Assembly: GCA_001970855.1 (NCBI GenBank) | Contig: LSSN01001014.1 | Location: 1 to 17,400, forward strand | Length of the DNA stretch: 17,400 nt | DNA from: Smittium culicis | Lineage: Eukaryota; Kickxellomycota; Harpellomycetes; Harpellales; Legeriomycetaceae | Direction: 5' to 3' | Part shown: piece by piece, positions 1 to 10,033 of the stretch | How positions within the stretch are numbered: the first letter of the stretch is position 1 | How the letters are laid out: each line of letters starts with the position of its first letter | Translations under genes and position numbers: made by a program | The notes under the pieces: model-generated | The model's database searches: none | What the model was told of the DNA's origin: nothing | Seen by the model: only the letters and a program-made list of their open reading frames with translations

Positions 1-25
1 TTATCCAATTACAATTTTTAAAAAA

Positions 26-162
26 GTTTAAGAGTGCTTGCCCCGGAAAGGGTTAAAAAAAAATTGTCGAATACAGTTGGCTACATTTGGTAGGCCAAAA
101 ACAGTCTACCGCCAGTGAAAGGGTTAAATATGTTAAAGAGTGTTGGTCACCGCAAGGGTTAA
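26..162. repeat. Degenerate repeat ending in AAGGGTTAA; possible piggyBac-type element end
   Basis: Two 31-nt copies, at 26-56 and 132-162, match at 24 of 31 positions without gaps. A third stretch ending at 127 shares the right-hand end AAAGGGTTAA. The TTAA tetranucleotides at 53-56, 124-127 and 159-162 are spaced 71 and 35 nt apart, so the period is near 35 nt with one unit too degraded to see. On the minus strand each unit begins TTAACCCTT. piggyBac-superfamily elements insert at TTAA and often have ends starting CCCT or similar, so this may be a terminal or subterminal region whose body lies left of the window. No transposase is visible. The repeat is clear; its identity is inferred. Confidence 0.5.
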
Positions 163-265
163 ACAAGATGAATAGAAAAATGTATTTATATGAGATTATT
201 AGTTTTTTATTCCTTGAAAGCGAGATGATTTTTTTTTTTTGAATTAACGAGCGTAATATTTAGTT

Positions 266-500
266 AACCTTCCCATACATTTACATGGGAGGTTATTTAG
301 AAGGGCGTAACTTTTCGTATTTAGCTTTTCAATCTCATAAGTGTTGCCTTTTTTTAGAATTGATTGGAAAAGGTCATCGAATAAATTTTATGATACAGCC
401 AATACCTATACCCAATAATAATAAGCAAATAGAATTTCTTGGAAAAAAAGTTTCGTTTAACGTAAGAATTTCCCATATAAGTATATGGGAGATTCTTTAC
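266..500. repeat. Segment bounded by two imperfect palindromes; MITE-like candidate
   Basis: A hairpin at 266-294 pairs AACCTTCCCAT with ATGGGAGGTT, with one bulged base. A second at 462-500 has arms of about 18 nt around TTCCCATATAAGTATATGGGA. Both contain TCCCATA...ATGGGA. Just inside, CGTAACTTTT (about 308-317) and AAAAAAGTTTCG (about 444-455) are roughly inverted relative to each other. The segment may be a small non-autonomous element with palindromic ends. The 73-codon open frame starting at 285 begins inside one hairpin and has no recognisable protein, so I do not call it a gene. Confidence 0.35.
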
Positions 501-2039
501 AAGTAAGTCATGCTATTGTGTAAAAAATTACAGTGTATAAAATCGCATAAATAGTTGTTTGCCAATGAATAAGGCGTTTCTTTTAAATAGCAAATAATAG
601 TTTGATAATGAGGTGGGAAAATAGAAAAAATGTAATGGCTTTTCACTCCAGCCAATAAATATAACTTTTTATATTGACTGTACCAATAAAATTAATGTTC
701 AAGAAGGTGATTTCTTCGTTCAGAATTTCCGATACAAACAGGAGAATGTTTCGTCAAGCGGAACTTTTTCCATTAAAATTTCTGTATTAGCCAGCACTAG
801 TTTTATTTACAGTCCATATATGGCGATATTATCAACTAGAGAACATGGTAAAAATAATGGTTGTATGTAATTCGCATTAGGAAGTATATGATTTATGAAA
901 TTAATCTCCGCTTCAAGTAGGAGTTGTGTAAATAAATAAGTTTAGTGATTAGAGCGAGGTTTTTAAGTAAAGAACTTGTTATGCACGTTGTTTGTGTAAG
1001 CCAGTAATAAAGTGTGACTTATGGTTTAATTATTAAGAAAAATTCGGTTGGCTAGCTTCGGAAGATCAAGGAAGGTCTAACAGCTTGAAAGTACTATAAA
1101 GAATAAGGGCAGTCTTTAGCTGAGTTTCTAAGCCATAGGTTCAAAGGGATGGGCAGCAAAAAGCACAGTTTGTTGCAAGTTTGCCACAATTATTAATTGC
1201 AATGTTTTTGTTTGGGCGTATCAGATGTGGTTGGCCTATTTCGAAATATGTTTTGGATTCTGAAAAGGGAATAGCCAATTGATTGGCAGAACATTAATTA
1301 TTGGCTCGTTCATAATACTTAACGGTTTTAAATCTTACTATTATCGATAGGAAATAAATTCACATCAAGAAAAAAGGTAAGAGCAAATGTATTTAGCCAA
1401 TGGATTCTTGCGCTTAAAAAGTGAGAAAAAAATGCTGTAATAGATTAGTATAATTGGGGGAGTATAAATAACACCATAGAATGCCTTTTAAATAATAGAC
1501 ACCAAGTTTCACTATTTCCAAGGCTAATTAATTCATCTCATAAATTAGTCAAGCTCGAGATAATAGATACGCTTCGAATCCAAATTTACGTTCAAACTTA
1601 TCATACACATTTCAACTCCATTCTCTTGCACTTTTCAATCAACCCTAAACCTTTATACCTTTTCTATACTCGAGCTTCTCCTTTAAGCGACGCATATTCA
1701 TAATTTACCCGAATTGAAAATATTTTAAAGTGACGCGAACCAACCCCACATTCCAGAGTAATTAAAATTTAAAGTTTTTATATTAGATTCTTTTGAAAAA
1801 ATTATAATCGAATTGAAATTCTTACAAACTTGTTTTTTAACGCCAAATATCAAACAAATTAAACAATTATATACTTTGCTTTTACCCTTAATAAAATTAA
1901 TTTCTAACTTCTTACTATAGAAGACTCCAACAGATCTTTACCGACTTCTAACCCCAAGGCAGTAGTGAAAGATTTAGATATAGAAGACAAATACAAAAAC
2001 AAAAATAACGACAAAAATCTTCTTTCTAATAGTATAAAC
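501..2039. other. Non-coding stretch upstream of GDA1
   Basis: I see no supportable gene, RNA gene or transposon in this AT-rich stretch. The longest frame worth noting is a 31-codon one at 695-790, with no recognisable features. The hexamer GCCAAT or its complement occurs at 561, 651, 1274, 1282, 1300 and 1396 (also at 398, just upstream). From 1484 to 2039 there is no ATG on the plus strand, and the stretch around 1600-1750 is rich in C and T and poor in G, as in a promoter or leader region. An acceptor-like TTCTAAC...CTATAG ends at 1920, so a 5' UTR intron or an upstream coding exon is possible. Confidence 0.5.
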
Positions 2040-3841
2040 ATGTTGAAATCGGCATACAGAAATGTTTTTGACAGAAACTACACCCCTCTTGGTGGCAGTG
2101 AGTTGTCCGCTTCACAAAGAAGATTTAAGCGTTCTCAATATATTAATAAAGCCTGGATAAAAATCATTGGATTTATTTTAGCCTTCACATTTTTGATCTT
2201 TGTTTTCAGGAATATGTATACTGGCGATGATAACATTATATTAAACGAAAATAATCTTGCTTATGGTAATCATAATAGTATCTATGTACATTTCTAATAT
2301 CTTAATGACTCCCCCAATGATTATATTTATGATTTTTATTTATTATCAACTCACAAAATTCGTTGTCTTTTACCGTTTTATACTTTTCAAATTTTCTTTA
2401 TTCTGTACTTATAAACGCTTTTCATTTATAATTAACATACGATTTTTCTTTTTTAGAAGTAAATACTAGTAGCGATAGCTTATTAACGTCCAAACACTGT
2501 GAGAATCCCGCTAAAGGAAAACCACTCGTCCAATACGTGTTAATGATTGATGCCGGCTCAACAGGTTCAAGAATCCACGTCTACAAATTCAATTACTGCA
2601 AAAAAAGCCCCGAGTTGGAAGACGAAGTTTTTGAGCAGATCAAACCTGGACTTTCATCTTTTGACTCAGACTCCGAGGGTGCTGCTAAGAGCCTCGACGG
2701 TTTAATGGAAGTTGCCATGAAAAGTGTTCCTAAAAGTTTGAGACAATATACCCCAGTTTCTGTTAAGGCAACAGCTGGGCTAAGACTTTTAGGTGACGAA
2801 AAGAGCGCTAAGATCCTTAAAGCCATAGAACAAAGATTAAAGAACGTATACCCTTTCCCATTGGCTAAGGAAGAAAATCCTGTTGCCGTTATGGAAGGCA
2901 TTGACGAAGGTGTTTATGCCTGGATCACAGTTAATTACTTACTCAGCTCTTTAGGAATCAATGGAACTGATACTGCAGGTACTTTAGATTTAGGCGGTGG
3001 CTCTGCCCAAATCGTGTTTGAACCATCTTTCAAGTCCAGACTAAACGGTGAATCTCCTTTATCCCACGAGCATGACGATCATAAGAAATTCTATGACAAA
3101 AATGGTCCTCACAAAGAATTTAAATATGACTTCAACTACAACAAATTAGACTATTATCTATACCAAAACTCTTATCTTGGTTTTGGTCTTATGTCTGCAA
3201 GAAAAAAGATGTTCCAAGAAATAATCAAATCCACATCAGATAATAGCAAATCTACTATTTCACACGCTTGTTTCCCACATGATTTCGAAAGCGAGGTACT
3301 CCATGAAGATACTGACAATAAAATAAAATTATCTGGAACACCAAAGGCTTCATCTGGAAATTCTACTGATAAAACTGACTCTTCTAAATCTAATTTTGAA
3401 GCTTGTCTCCCAATTGCAAAAGCAATAATGAATTCTAAAGACACTTGTAAAGCTGAACCATGCACATTCAATGGTGTTTACCAACCAGATATTAACGATA
3501 CCTTCAAGTCTAACCCATTCTACGTTTTCTCGTATATCTATGACAGAACTTCTCCTTTTGGACTAGGGGAAGAATTTAAGCTAAAGGACATCAAGAATCT
3601 CGCAGAAAAAGTTTGCAAACACGATAGGTCATTGTTTACTGAAGAAGAAAAAAAAGAGCTCGAGTCTGAAAAACACACTTGCTTCGATTTGTCTTATATT
3701 TACAGTTTACTTAGGCACGGTGTTGGGTTCTCTGATGAAAGAGTTCTTCGCACTGCCAGAAAAATCAATGATATTGAAACTGGGTGGTGTTTAGGAGCTG
3801 CTCTTGCTGTTTTGGACAAGGCCACTTACTACAAGGTTTAA
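2040..3841 (+). CDS. GDA1: Golgi guanosine diphosphatase (GDA1/CD39 nucleotidase family)
   Basis: Exons are 2040-2265 and 2457-3841, giving 536 residues (yeast Gda1 is of similar length). The 191-nt phase-1 intron starts GTAATC and ends TTTTTTAG, with a branch-like ATTAAC. The family enzyme hydrolyses GDP to GMP in the Golgi lumen, which lets GDP-mannose enter by antiport with GMP. The predicted protein is type II: a short basic cytosolic tail, one membrane segment at about 39-56, then the lumenal domain. Apyrase motifs are DAGSTGSR (107-114), KATAGLRLL (179-187), GIDEGVYAW (222-230, with the probable catalytic Glu226), LDLGGGSAQIVF (252-263) and GWCLGAAL near the C-terminus. The start is the first ATG after 1483. 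The frame stays open upstream to 1908, so an extra N-terminal exon cannot be excluded. A donor at 2278 would also keep frame. An AATAAA lies just after the stop. Confidence 0.93.
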
Positions 3842-4724
3842 AAATAAAAGTCTAGTCATTTCAATACTTTTTTTTTTAAAAAAAAATTTGCTTTAATTTA
3901 TTTTTAAGATATTTCATACTTCTCTCCCCTTTTCAATAATTTCATAACTTTAAATTGGATGTATTTAGTTCAATAAAATCCCTTTAAATAGCCTAAATAA
4001 CTTTTTTATATCGAAAGTTTAAATTTTGAAAATAAATTATTGTTATAGGGGATTCAAATTTCATTCATATAAAATTGGAGTGGAAAGTATTCATTTTGTA
4101 TGGGATGTATGTTCTCTAAGAATAACTATTATCGATAACTTATTGTTTATGCTAACAATGAATCTGAATTGAACTAGTAAGCTGTGAAAGAAAGATAAAA
4201 AAAATTAGTAGCAGCCAAAAACGTTAAAAAATATATATTTCAAATATACCTCTATTTAATTCAAACCGATTAAATGTTCTATGATAGTTTTACATAAATT
4301 TTTTTAAGAAGTAGATAGAACGCGGTAGTGTTTATTTAATTTTTTACTATAAAAATTTGAAGAAAAATATAGCTATAAAAGAGCGAGTTTTGAAATAAGT
4401 TTATGTTTGGCAGTTTGGTCGCTTATAAAAAGCTATAAAAAATTAGGTTTACATTTAATGTTTTTTTTTATAGTAAATGATTTGATTGAGTCAACATAAA
4501 AAAAATCTAAATGATCATTGGATAAATACAAGCTTTTTTTTTTCTTTTAAAAAAAAAGTTTGCTAAATTTTTTTTAATTTTTTTAATTTTTTTTTTTGAG
4601 CTAAATTGAGTAATAAATAAATATTCGCGTGCAATTATACTTGATCAAGTTTGCTTTGATAAGGTAGTAAACCTATAAAAAAATTTAACATACCGGACCA
4701 TAATATTAACGCAATTAAGTCGAA
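3842..4724. other. Intergenic, GDA1 to ROK1
   Basis: This is very AT-rich with no supportable gene. It holds a T10/A9 palindrome at 3868-3886 and a similar T/A inverted pair at 4534-4557, each followed by a TTTGCT-containing stretch. TATAAAA strings occur at about 4374, 4425, 4434 and 4674. Confidence 0.5.
4674..4680 (+). promoter_or_regulatory. TATA-like element upstream of ROK1
   Basis: TATAAAA lies about 50 nt before the ROK1 ATG. The P-type ATPase gene has a TATATATAA at a similar distance. In DNA this AT-rich the match could be chance. Confidence 0.25.
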
Positions 4725-7275
4725 ATGGATACGATAAGAATGCTAAGTATGGGTGCTAACTTCAACAGCAAGGAGTTTAAGCATGACATAGATCTATTTA
4801 AAAAGGTAATATCTATAAGACATCTTATTTATAAAAAATATCAATAATGTTAGAAGCTCATTTTAGGACAATACAAAATTTTATTGTTGTAATTCCAGAG
4901 TATAATTCTGGTATATATTTATATATATTCATTTAATATTCATTTAATCCAAATCTCAATAGAAAAAAGATTCATCTAAAAATCTATCAATAGTTGCCGA
5001 TGATATTATCCCCGAAGAAATTGATCTTTTAAATTCCAAAAATCAAAAGAATGTCGCTTCAAAGGACAAAAATAAACTAAAAAACGATGATTCTGATATC
5101 GGAAATACAATAAAGTCTTTCCCAAATTCTGAAAACGACCTTCCCTTTGAAGATACTCAACAAGTCGATGCTTTCCGAAAAGAAAACAAAATCCGTATTT
5201 GGGGAACTGATACACCTAATCCATTCAGAACTTTCAAAATGATGCAAAATCGCTATTCTTTTGGAAGCTATTTGGAAAAAAATATGGTAAAATGCGGTTT
5301 CATCACCCCAACTCCGATCCAACAACAAGCAGTTCCAATCTCGATAGATGTAATACGTTTTCTTAATTTAAATATATTTCTAGAACTTTTTATTTCCTCC
5401 CACTATGAAGCAATTTTTTTTTTTTTAAAACTTAAATTTTATTCATTGAGTACACTCTCTTCATTTATTATTGCTAATACTATGTTACTTTTTATTCATA
5501 TAGGGTAGAGATCTTATTGCTTGTGCTCCAACCGGATCAGGAAAAACCTTATCTTTCCTTCTCCCAATAATCCACCATATAGAAAGCAAATCATTCACAA
5601 AAGATTTGGTTGGGCTTATAATTTCGCCAACAAGAGAATTGGCTAATCAAGTATTTCATTCTATACCTCTAAACCATCTTTAAGCTTTAATTCTTATTAA
5701 AAAAACTTTTTTATTGATCTAAAGGCTGATATTTAAATATAATCTTCAATTTTATCTAAAAAATAAACCTTTTTTTTTTAGATCCATAACCAAGTCCAGC
5801 TACTGACACCTAAAAAGAAAATCTCTTCCTATTTACTTACCAAAAACCCCGTAGCTAATGCAATGCAGGATCCAAAGTCTAGAAAAAAATTCAGTAAGAT
5901 ATCAATGTTCATTTCTTTTCTAATTCAGAAAATATAGTTAATTTTTTATTATATATTTTTAACCTCGTCCATATTGTAGCCCTAACCAACTTATTCGCTC
6001 TTAATACAATCAAATTAAAAATACATTCGTTTCCTATCCTTTTTTTTGTTTTCAATAGACATTCTCATCGCAACTCCGCTAAGATTGGTTTATGCTATTA
6101 AAAACCAAGAAATTGACTTGAGCACGTAATTATTTCTTTTATTTATCAAACACTAACGCCACCACCACCACCACCCTACCTCTTACAAAGACTTTAAATC
6201 ATACTTGTATATTTTCTATTCTTATTTTTAAATATATCTTGTTTTTCTTTGTGCTTAGAATTTCTCACCTAGTTTTAGACGAAGCTGATCGCTTATTGGA
6301 CGAAGGTTTTATCGAACAAATCGATGATATTTTATCAGCTTGTACAAGCATTAAGCTTCAAACCTCTCTTTATAGCGCCACTATCCCATCAATGGTTGAA
6401 GTACTTGCTAACAGAATAATGAAAGATCCTGTAAAAGTTGTTATAGGTACATCGTAAGTATATTTTATTTCCATCTTCCATATTTCACTTTTTTTCCTAA
6501 GCGATATCTTGAAATGTTTTCTATCCATTGTTTAATTCAAATCTAATTCTAATTAATTATAATATACTTTAATTTTATCATTGGTTTATGACACCTCTTT
6601 TATTAAATTAGTAACGCTGCAACTGAAACAATTGACCAAAAACTAGTATTCGTTGGCCAAGAAGAAGGCAAACTTATCGAAATAAGGAACATGATTCAGT
6701 CTGGGTTCAAGCCACCATGTCTTATTTTCGTCCAATCGATTGAGCGTGCAAAGGAATTGTTTTTTGAGCTTGTATACGACGGAATTAACGTAGAAGTTAT
6801 GCACGCTGAGAAGACTAAACAACAGCGTGACAGAATTATTGAGAATTTCAAGAAAGGAAAGTTGTGGATTCTAATATCCACCGAGCTAATGGCTCGTGGT
6901 ATCGATTTCAAGGGAGTTAATTTGGTTATCAATTATGATTTCCCACAAAGCGTTGCTAGTTATATCCATAGAATTGGTAGAACTGGTCGTGCTGGACGAG
7001 AAGGTAAAGCCATAACATATTTCACCAAAGAAGACGCACCATACTTGAAAAATATAGTAAATGTGATGCGTCAAAGTGGGTGCGAAGTGCCTGAGTGGAT
7101 GCTTCAACTCAAAAATCCAGATTCAACGCAAAAGAAAAATCTCAAAAAGCGACCTATTGACCGTAAATCAATTAGTACTGTTTCTGAATTCGACAAAAAG
7201 AATAATCAAAAAAGAAAGAACATTATCGCGCAATCCAAGAAAATAAATAATAAGAAGCTAAAAAAAGCCGATTAA
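4725..7275 (+). CDS. ROK1: ATP-dependent RNA helicase, DEAD box, Rok1/DDX52 type
   Basis: Seven exons (4725-4805, 4963-5349, 5504-5650, 5782-5893, 6059-6125, 6259-6453, 6612-7275) join in frame to 550 residues, close to yeast Rok1 (564). Rok1 is a nucleolar helicase needed for 18S rRNA maturation and the small ribosomal subunit. In order: the Rok1-like start [13 protein letters not shown], an acidic/lysine-rich stretch, the family signature [11 protein letters not shown], the Q motif [10 protein letters not shown], motif I APTGSGKT (164-171), Ia PTRELANQ (198-205), Ib ATP (247-249), DEAD (272-275), SAT (304-306), V ARGIDFKG (424-431) and [13 protein letters not shown] (449-459), then a lysine-rich tail suited to nucleolar targeting. 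Every intron begins GTA and ends TAG, and is 131-165 nt long. No key motif is missing, so the gene looks functional. Confidence 0.95.
6161..6175 (+). repeat. (ACC)5 microsatellite in ROK1 intron 5
   Basis: Five ACC units lie inside the 133-nt intron 6126-6258 and stand out as C-rich against AT-rich surroundings. Probably a simple repeat with no role. Confidence 0.8.
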
Positions 7276-7890
7276 CCTAATTTTTTTTATCCTATTAAAA
7301 AAATAAAAACTTTAAACTTTCACGCAACAAATTTTTAGAATAATTTTACAAAATAGTATTAATTTATTTTTTAAATATAAATTCATGAAATTGGTTAACT
7401 ACAAGCCCCAAACATTTATTCCAAGACTATTTATTATTTTCGCTATTTACCAACTATTTCTCTTAAAGAATCTTTTAAAATCTTTAGTAGTCAATGATTT
7501 AATTTAATAAAAGACTAAAAAAAACCTTATACTTGGTATTAAAATCGAATTCTTTTGATCTTAAATTTAATAATAGTGCGTTATAATTATCAGAATTAAT
7601 AAAAACCTATAGATAAAAACATAAAATTGTTTTTTATCTACAATTAAATAAGAATTTTGGTATATAAATATTCAAATTCATAACAACGCGAGAGAGATTC
7701 TTAGGTTATTTGAGCACTTTTTTTAGAAAATTTTATTAACTAATTGTGAATAAGATAGACTATTATTTGTATCAGACATTCTATTGGATGAGATTTTCTA
7801 CATTTGTTTAAAAAATAAAACTTGAACTGAAATTAAGGATAATTTTAATAAAAAAGTTCCGCGCCATTATATAACCCCATGTAAATATTT
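7276..7890. other. Intergenic between convergent ROK1 and DNMT2
   Basis: These 615 bp are AT-rich, with the 3' ends of the two genes facing each other. I see no gene or RNA in it. The two transcripts' 3' UTRs presumably end here. Confidence 0.5.
7302..7307 (+). terminator. Poly(A)-signal-like AATAAA after ROK1
   Basis: AATAAA occurs 27 nt past the ROK1 stop. Such hexamers are common by chance in this base composition. Confidence 0.3.
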
Positions 7891-10033
7891 TTAAACGTGT
7901 AGCGAAAACAAATGGTGAATCAGGCAGGAAATGACAGCAACGTTGACGCTATTACCGATCAGTTGGTGCTGTTGCCTAATGGATACCTTTTGGGGAAAGT
8001 CAAGAACTATATTCTGGCCCAAATCAGGGTCAGGGTAAGGCTGGTACTTATTTTCCGGGTTTGGAGAAGAAACAGGAAAACACATAAACTGAGCCAGTTC
8101 GTTAGGAGAGAAAAATCGTAGTTTAAGAGTTTTCACAAACTCTATAATATCGGAATCATCACCGTTTTCTAGTTTTTTCAAAATTTCTTCACAGCTTACC
8201 TAAGAAAGTACAAAATTTTGCCAATAAAGAATAGTGCAAATATAGACGAAAAAAAAAAGCAGAAATTCACATTAATTTAACCTCCCGTCCTTCATAATTT
8301 AAAATTTTGTTACCTCGTGATTACATGTTTGTAATAAAGAACCGCTTCCTATTATGTGTTTAGAACCATAAGCCTATGATAATTGTAAATATTTCATTAT
8401 TATCTAATTAAGTTTATTTAAATAAAGGTTAAAATTTCCATCTCAGTCTAGAAAACATTATTAATGCGACTAATAATTTATTGGAAAACTCAAATACCTT
8501 TGTGAAAGTAGCACATTTCTTGCTTTTTGAATTTACTACGTCTGTATAAAAAAAAATGAGAAAAGAAGTATAGGATAAAGTATATACGGAAATTACCAAA
8601 GTTGTAGTTGTTTCGTCTAGAGACATACTCTATAGGAACAGATAAGTCAGAATATCGGCTCAATTCCGCATCAGAGTCCAAAAAATTAGATGCTGAGTGG
8701 TCAGAGGAAATATCTCCATCTTGAATATTTATGTTGAGATTTTTAAAGGTAGATTTTAGAAACTCAAATGTTTGGACTGGGAATTGAGTTTTTATTAACT
8801 TGTCTACAGGCTGTAAGTTGTAATTTTTGATCAGATCAGTTTGATTATTGGTGCACATTTTAGCAAGTAGATAGTATCTTAATCTATCATTTGGAATTCC
8901 TAGCTGCAAAGGGGATACGATAAATTCTTCGATTAAGTACCCAGCTTCAACCAAAGCATCAACAAGGATCTTTCTGGTATTTGACCTCTATATAGAGAGC
9001 ATGAATTCATTTAAAAAATTCCAAGAATATTTTAACTCTAAATAAAAACTAACAGTTTTTTTTTAATATTGATTTTTGCACTTACCTCAAAGTTATAAAC
9101 GTTTTCTAAAAAGAGGTAAGTTGGTTTTTTGTCCATATTTTTAAGGATATTAATCAGATGGATGAGCGGCTTTGTTCTATTATCTTTGTCGTCCAAGTAG
9201 TTTCCTATTAAATTTGAATAAAATGTTATATCAGACGATAAATTGTTAATTGTAAAAAAAAAAAATAAATTAATCAAAAATTAGAGTTTGGATATTTTAT
9301 TAAATTATAGATAGGACGTTGAATTTTTATCAATCTTACCGCCTCTTGTAAAGGGCTTTATCGTAAAGATAAGCAGTTGTAGAAAAAATATATATGAATT
9401 ATTGTTTTAAATAGATAGATTAATAAAATGAAAAAATCAGAATAGTGAATTGTTTTAAAATAAGGGAGTGGGGAGGGTTAATCAATTACTTGGCAAGGAG
9501 GGCTTAATAGCCAAATTTCAGCAGACAATTTTTCGATTTCCTGAGGCTTCAAATGGTCGATTGCTTTCTAGTTGTCAAAAAGGCGGCATTTAAAATATCT
9601 TTAATGTATTTTATGTTGGCATAGAAAAGTATGATTATAAGAGAAATATTACGTTATTGGGTCTTTTTTTGAAATTGTGAACATAAACACTGTTTGCAAG
9701 TTCATTCATATCAAAACTTTCAATGACCGTAGCATTTACACCGCTATTAATCATTCCATAATTCTATAATATTTTTAATTTTCACATAAAAATGAAGGGG
9801 TTTTTGGCAAAAGAAAGGCTATCTCTGTGTAATTTTAAAGGGTATAAAACAGAATCAAGATGTCTTGTTTTCAAAAGAAAGAAACGCATTGAGAAGAAAT
9901 TTAATGTTCTAGTTACCAATCCGCCAATTCCGCTGAAAAACTCAATAGCTCTTAACTCATTTCCGTTATGCTTCGAATTGAGTGCCTTATTTTTTTTATT
10001 CGGGCAAGAGTCGATTTCGTGCTGTCGCTTCAT
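7891..10033 (-). CDS. DNMT2: tRNA (cytosine-5) methyltransferase, DNMT2 family
   Basis: Nine exons, read downward: 10033-9917, 9763-9653, 9567-9490, 9355-9340, 9204-9086, 8987-8597, 8541-8498, 8373-8314, 8199-7891. They join in frame to 414 residues (human DNMT2 has 391). The family methylates C38 of tRNA-Asp and some other tRNAs using S-adenosylmethionine. Visible motifs: I EFFSGIGG (31-38), the FDMNELANSVY segment (57-67), IV SPPCQ with catalytic Cys101, VI ENV (141-143), the GIPNDRLRYYLLAK segment in exon 6, the target-recognition segment TFTKAYG (289-295, where CFT is usual), RFFSPNELAQFM (340-351) and X QLIGNSVNV (391-399). The extra N-terminal 27 residues include basic KKNK. All catalytic motifs are present, so an active enzyme is likely. 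Introns are 55-153 nt. Splicing is my manual model; exons 1 to 9 all keep phase. Confidence 0.93.
9340..9355 (-). other. 16-nt microexon (exon 4) of DNMT2
   Basis: The bases encode PFTRG plus the first base of the next Gly codon, completing SPPCQ-PFTRGG between exons 3 and 5. Flanking introns are 134 and 135 nt. It is preceded by AAG, the only non-pyrimidine-AG acceptor among the 15 introns I modelled, and followed by GTAAGA. Without it the PFTRG residues that follow the catalytic cysteine in this family are lost and the frame breaks. Confidence 0.85.

Noticed and set aside
285..506. 73-codon open frame
   Set aside because: It begins and ends within palindromes, has no recognisable family and shows no coding character.
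695..790. 31-codon frame starting MFKKVISSFRISD
   Set aside because: It is short, matches nothing I know and has no clear splice site to extend it.
1570..1582. GCTTCGAATCC resembling a tRNA B box
   Set aside because: No A box at the right distance and no cloverleaf arms could be found around it.
1337..4137. Identical ACTATTATCGATA at 1337-1349 and 4125-4137
   Set aside because: A 13-nt match between AT-rich stretches is expected by chance in a window of this size.
7912..8121. Plus-strand frame of 69 codons
   Set aside because: It is antisense to DNMT2 exon 9, which is supported by family motifs.
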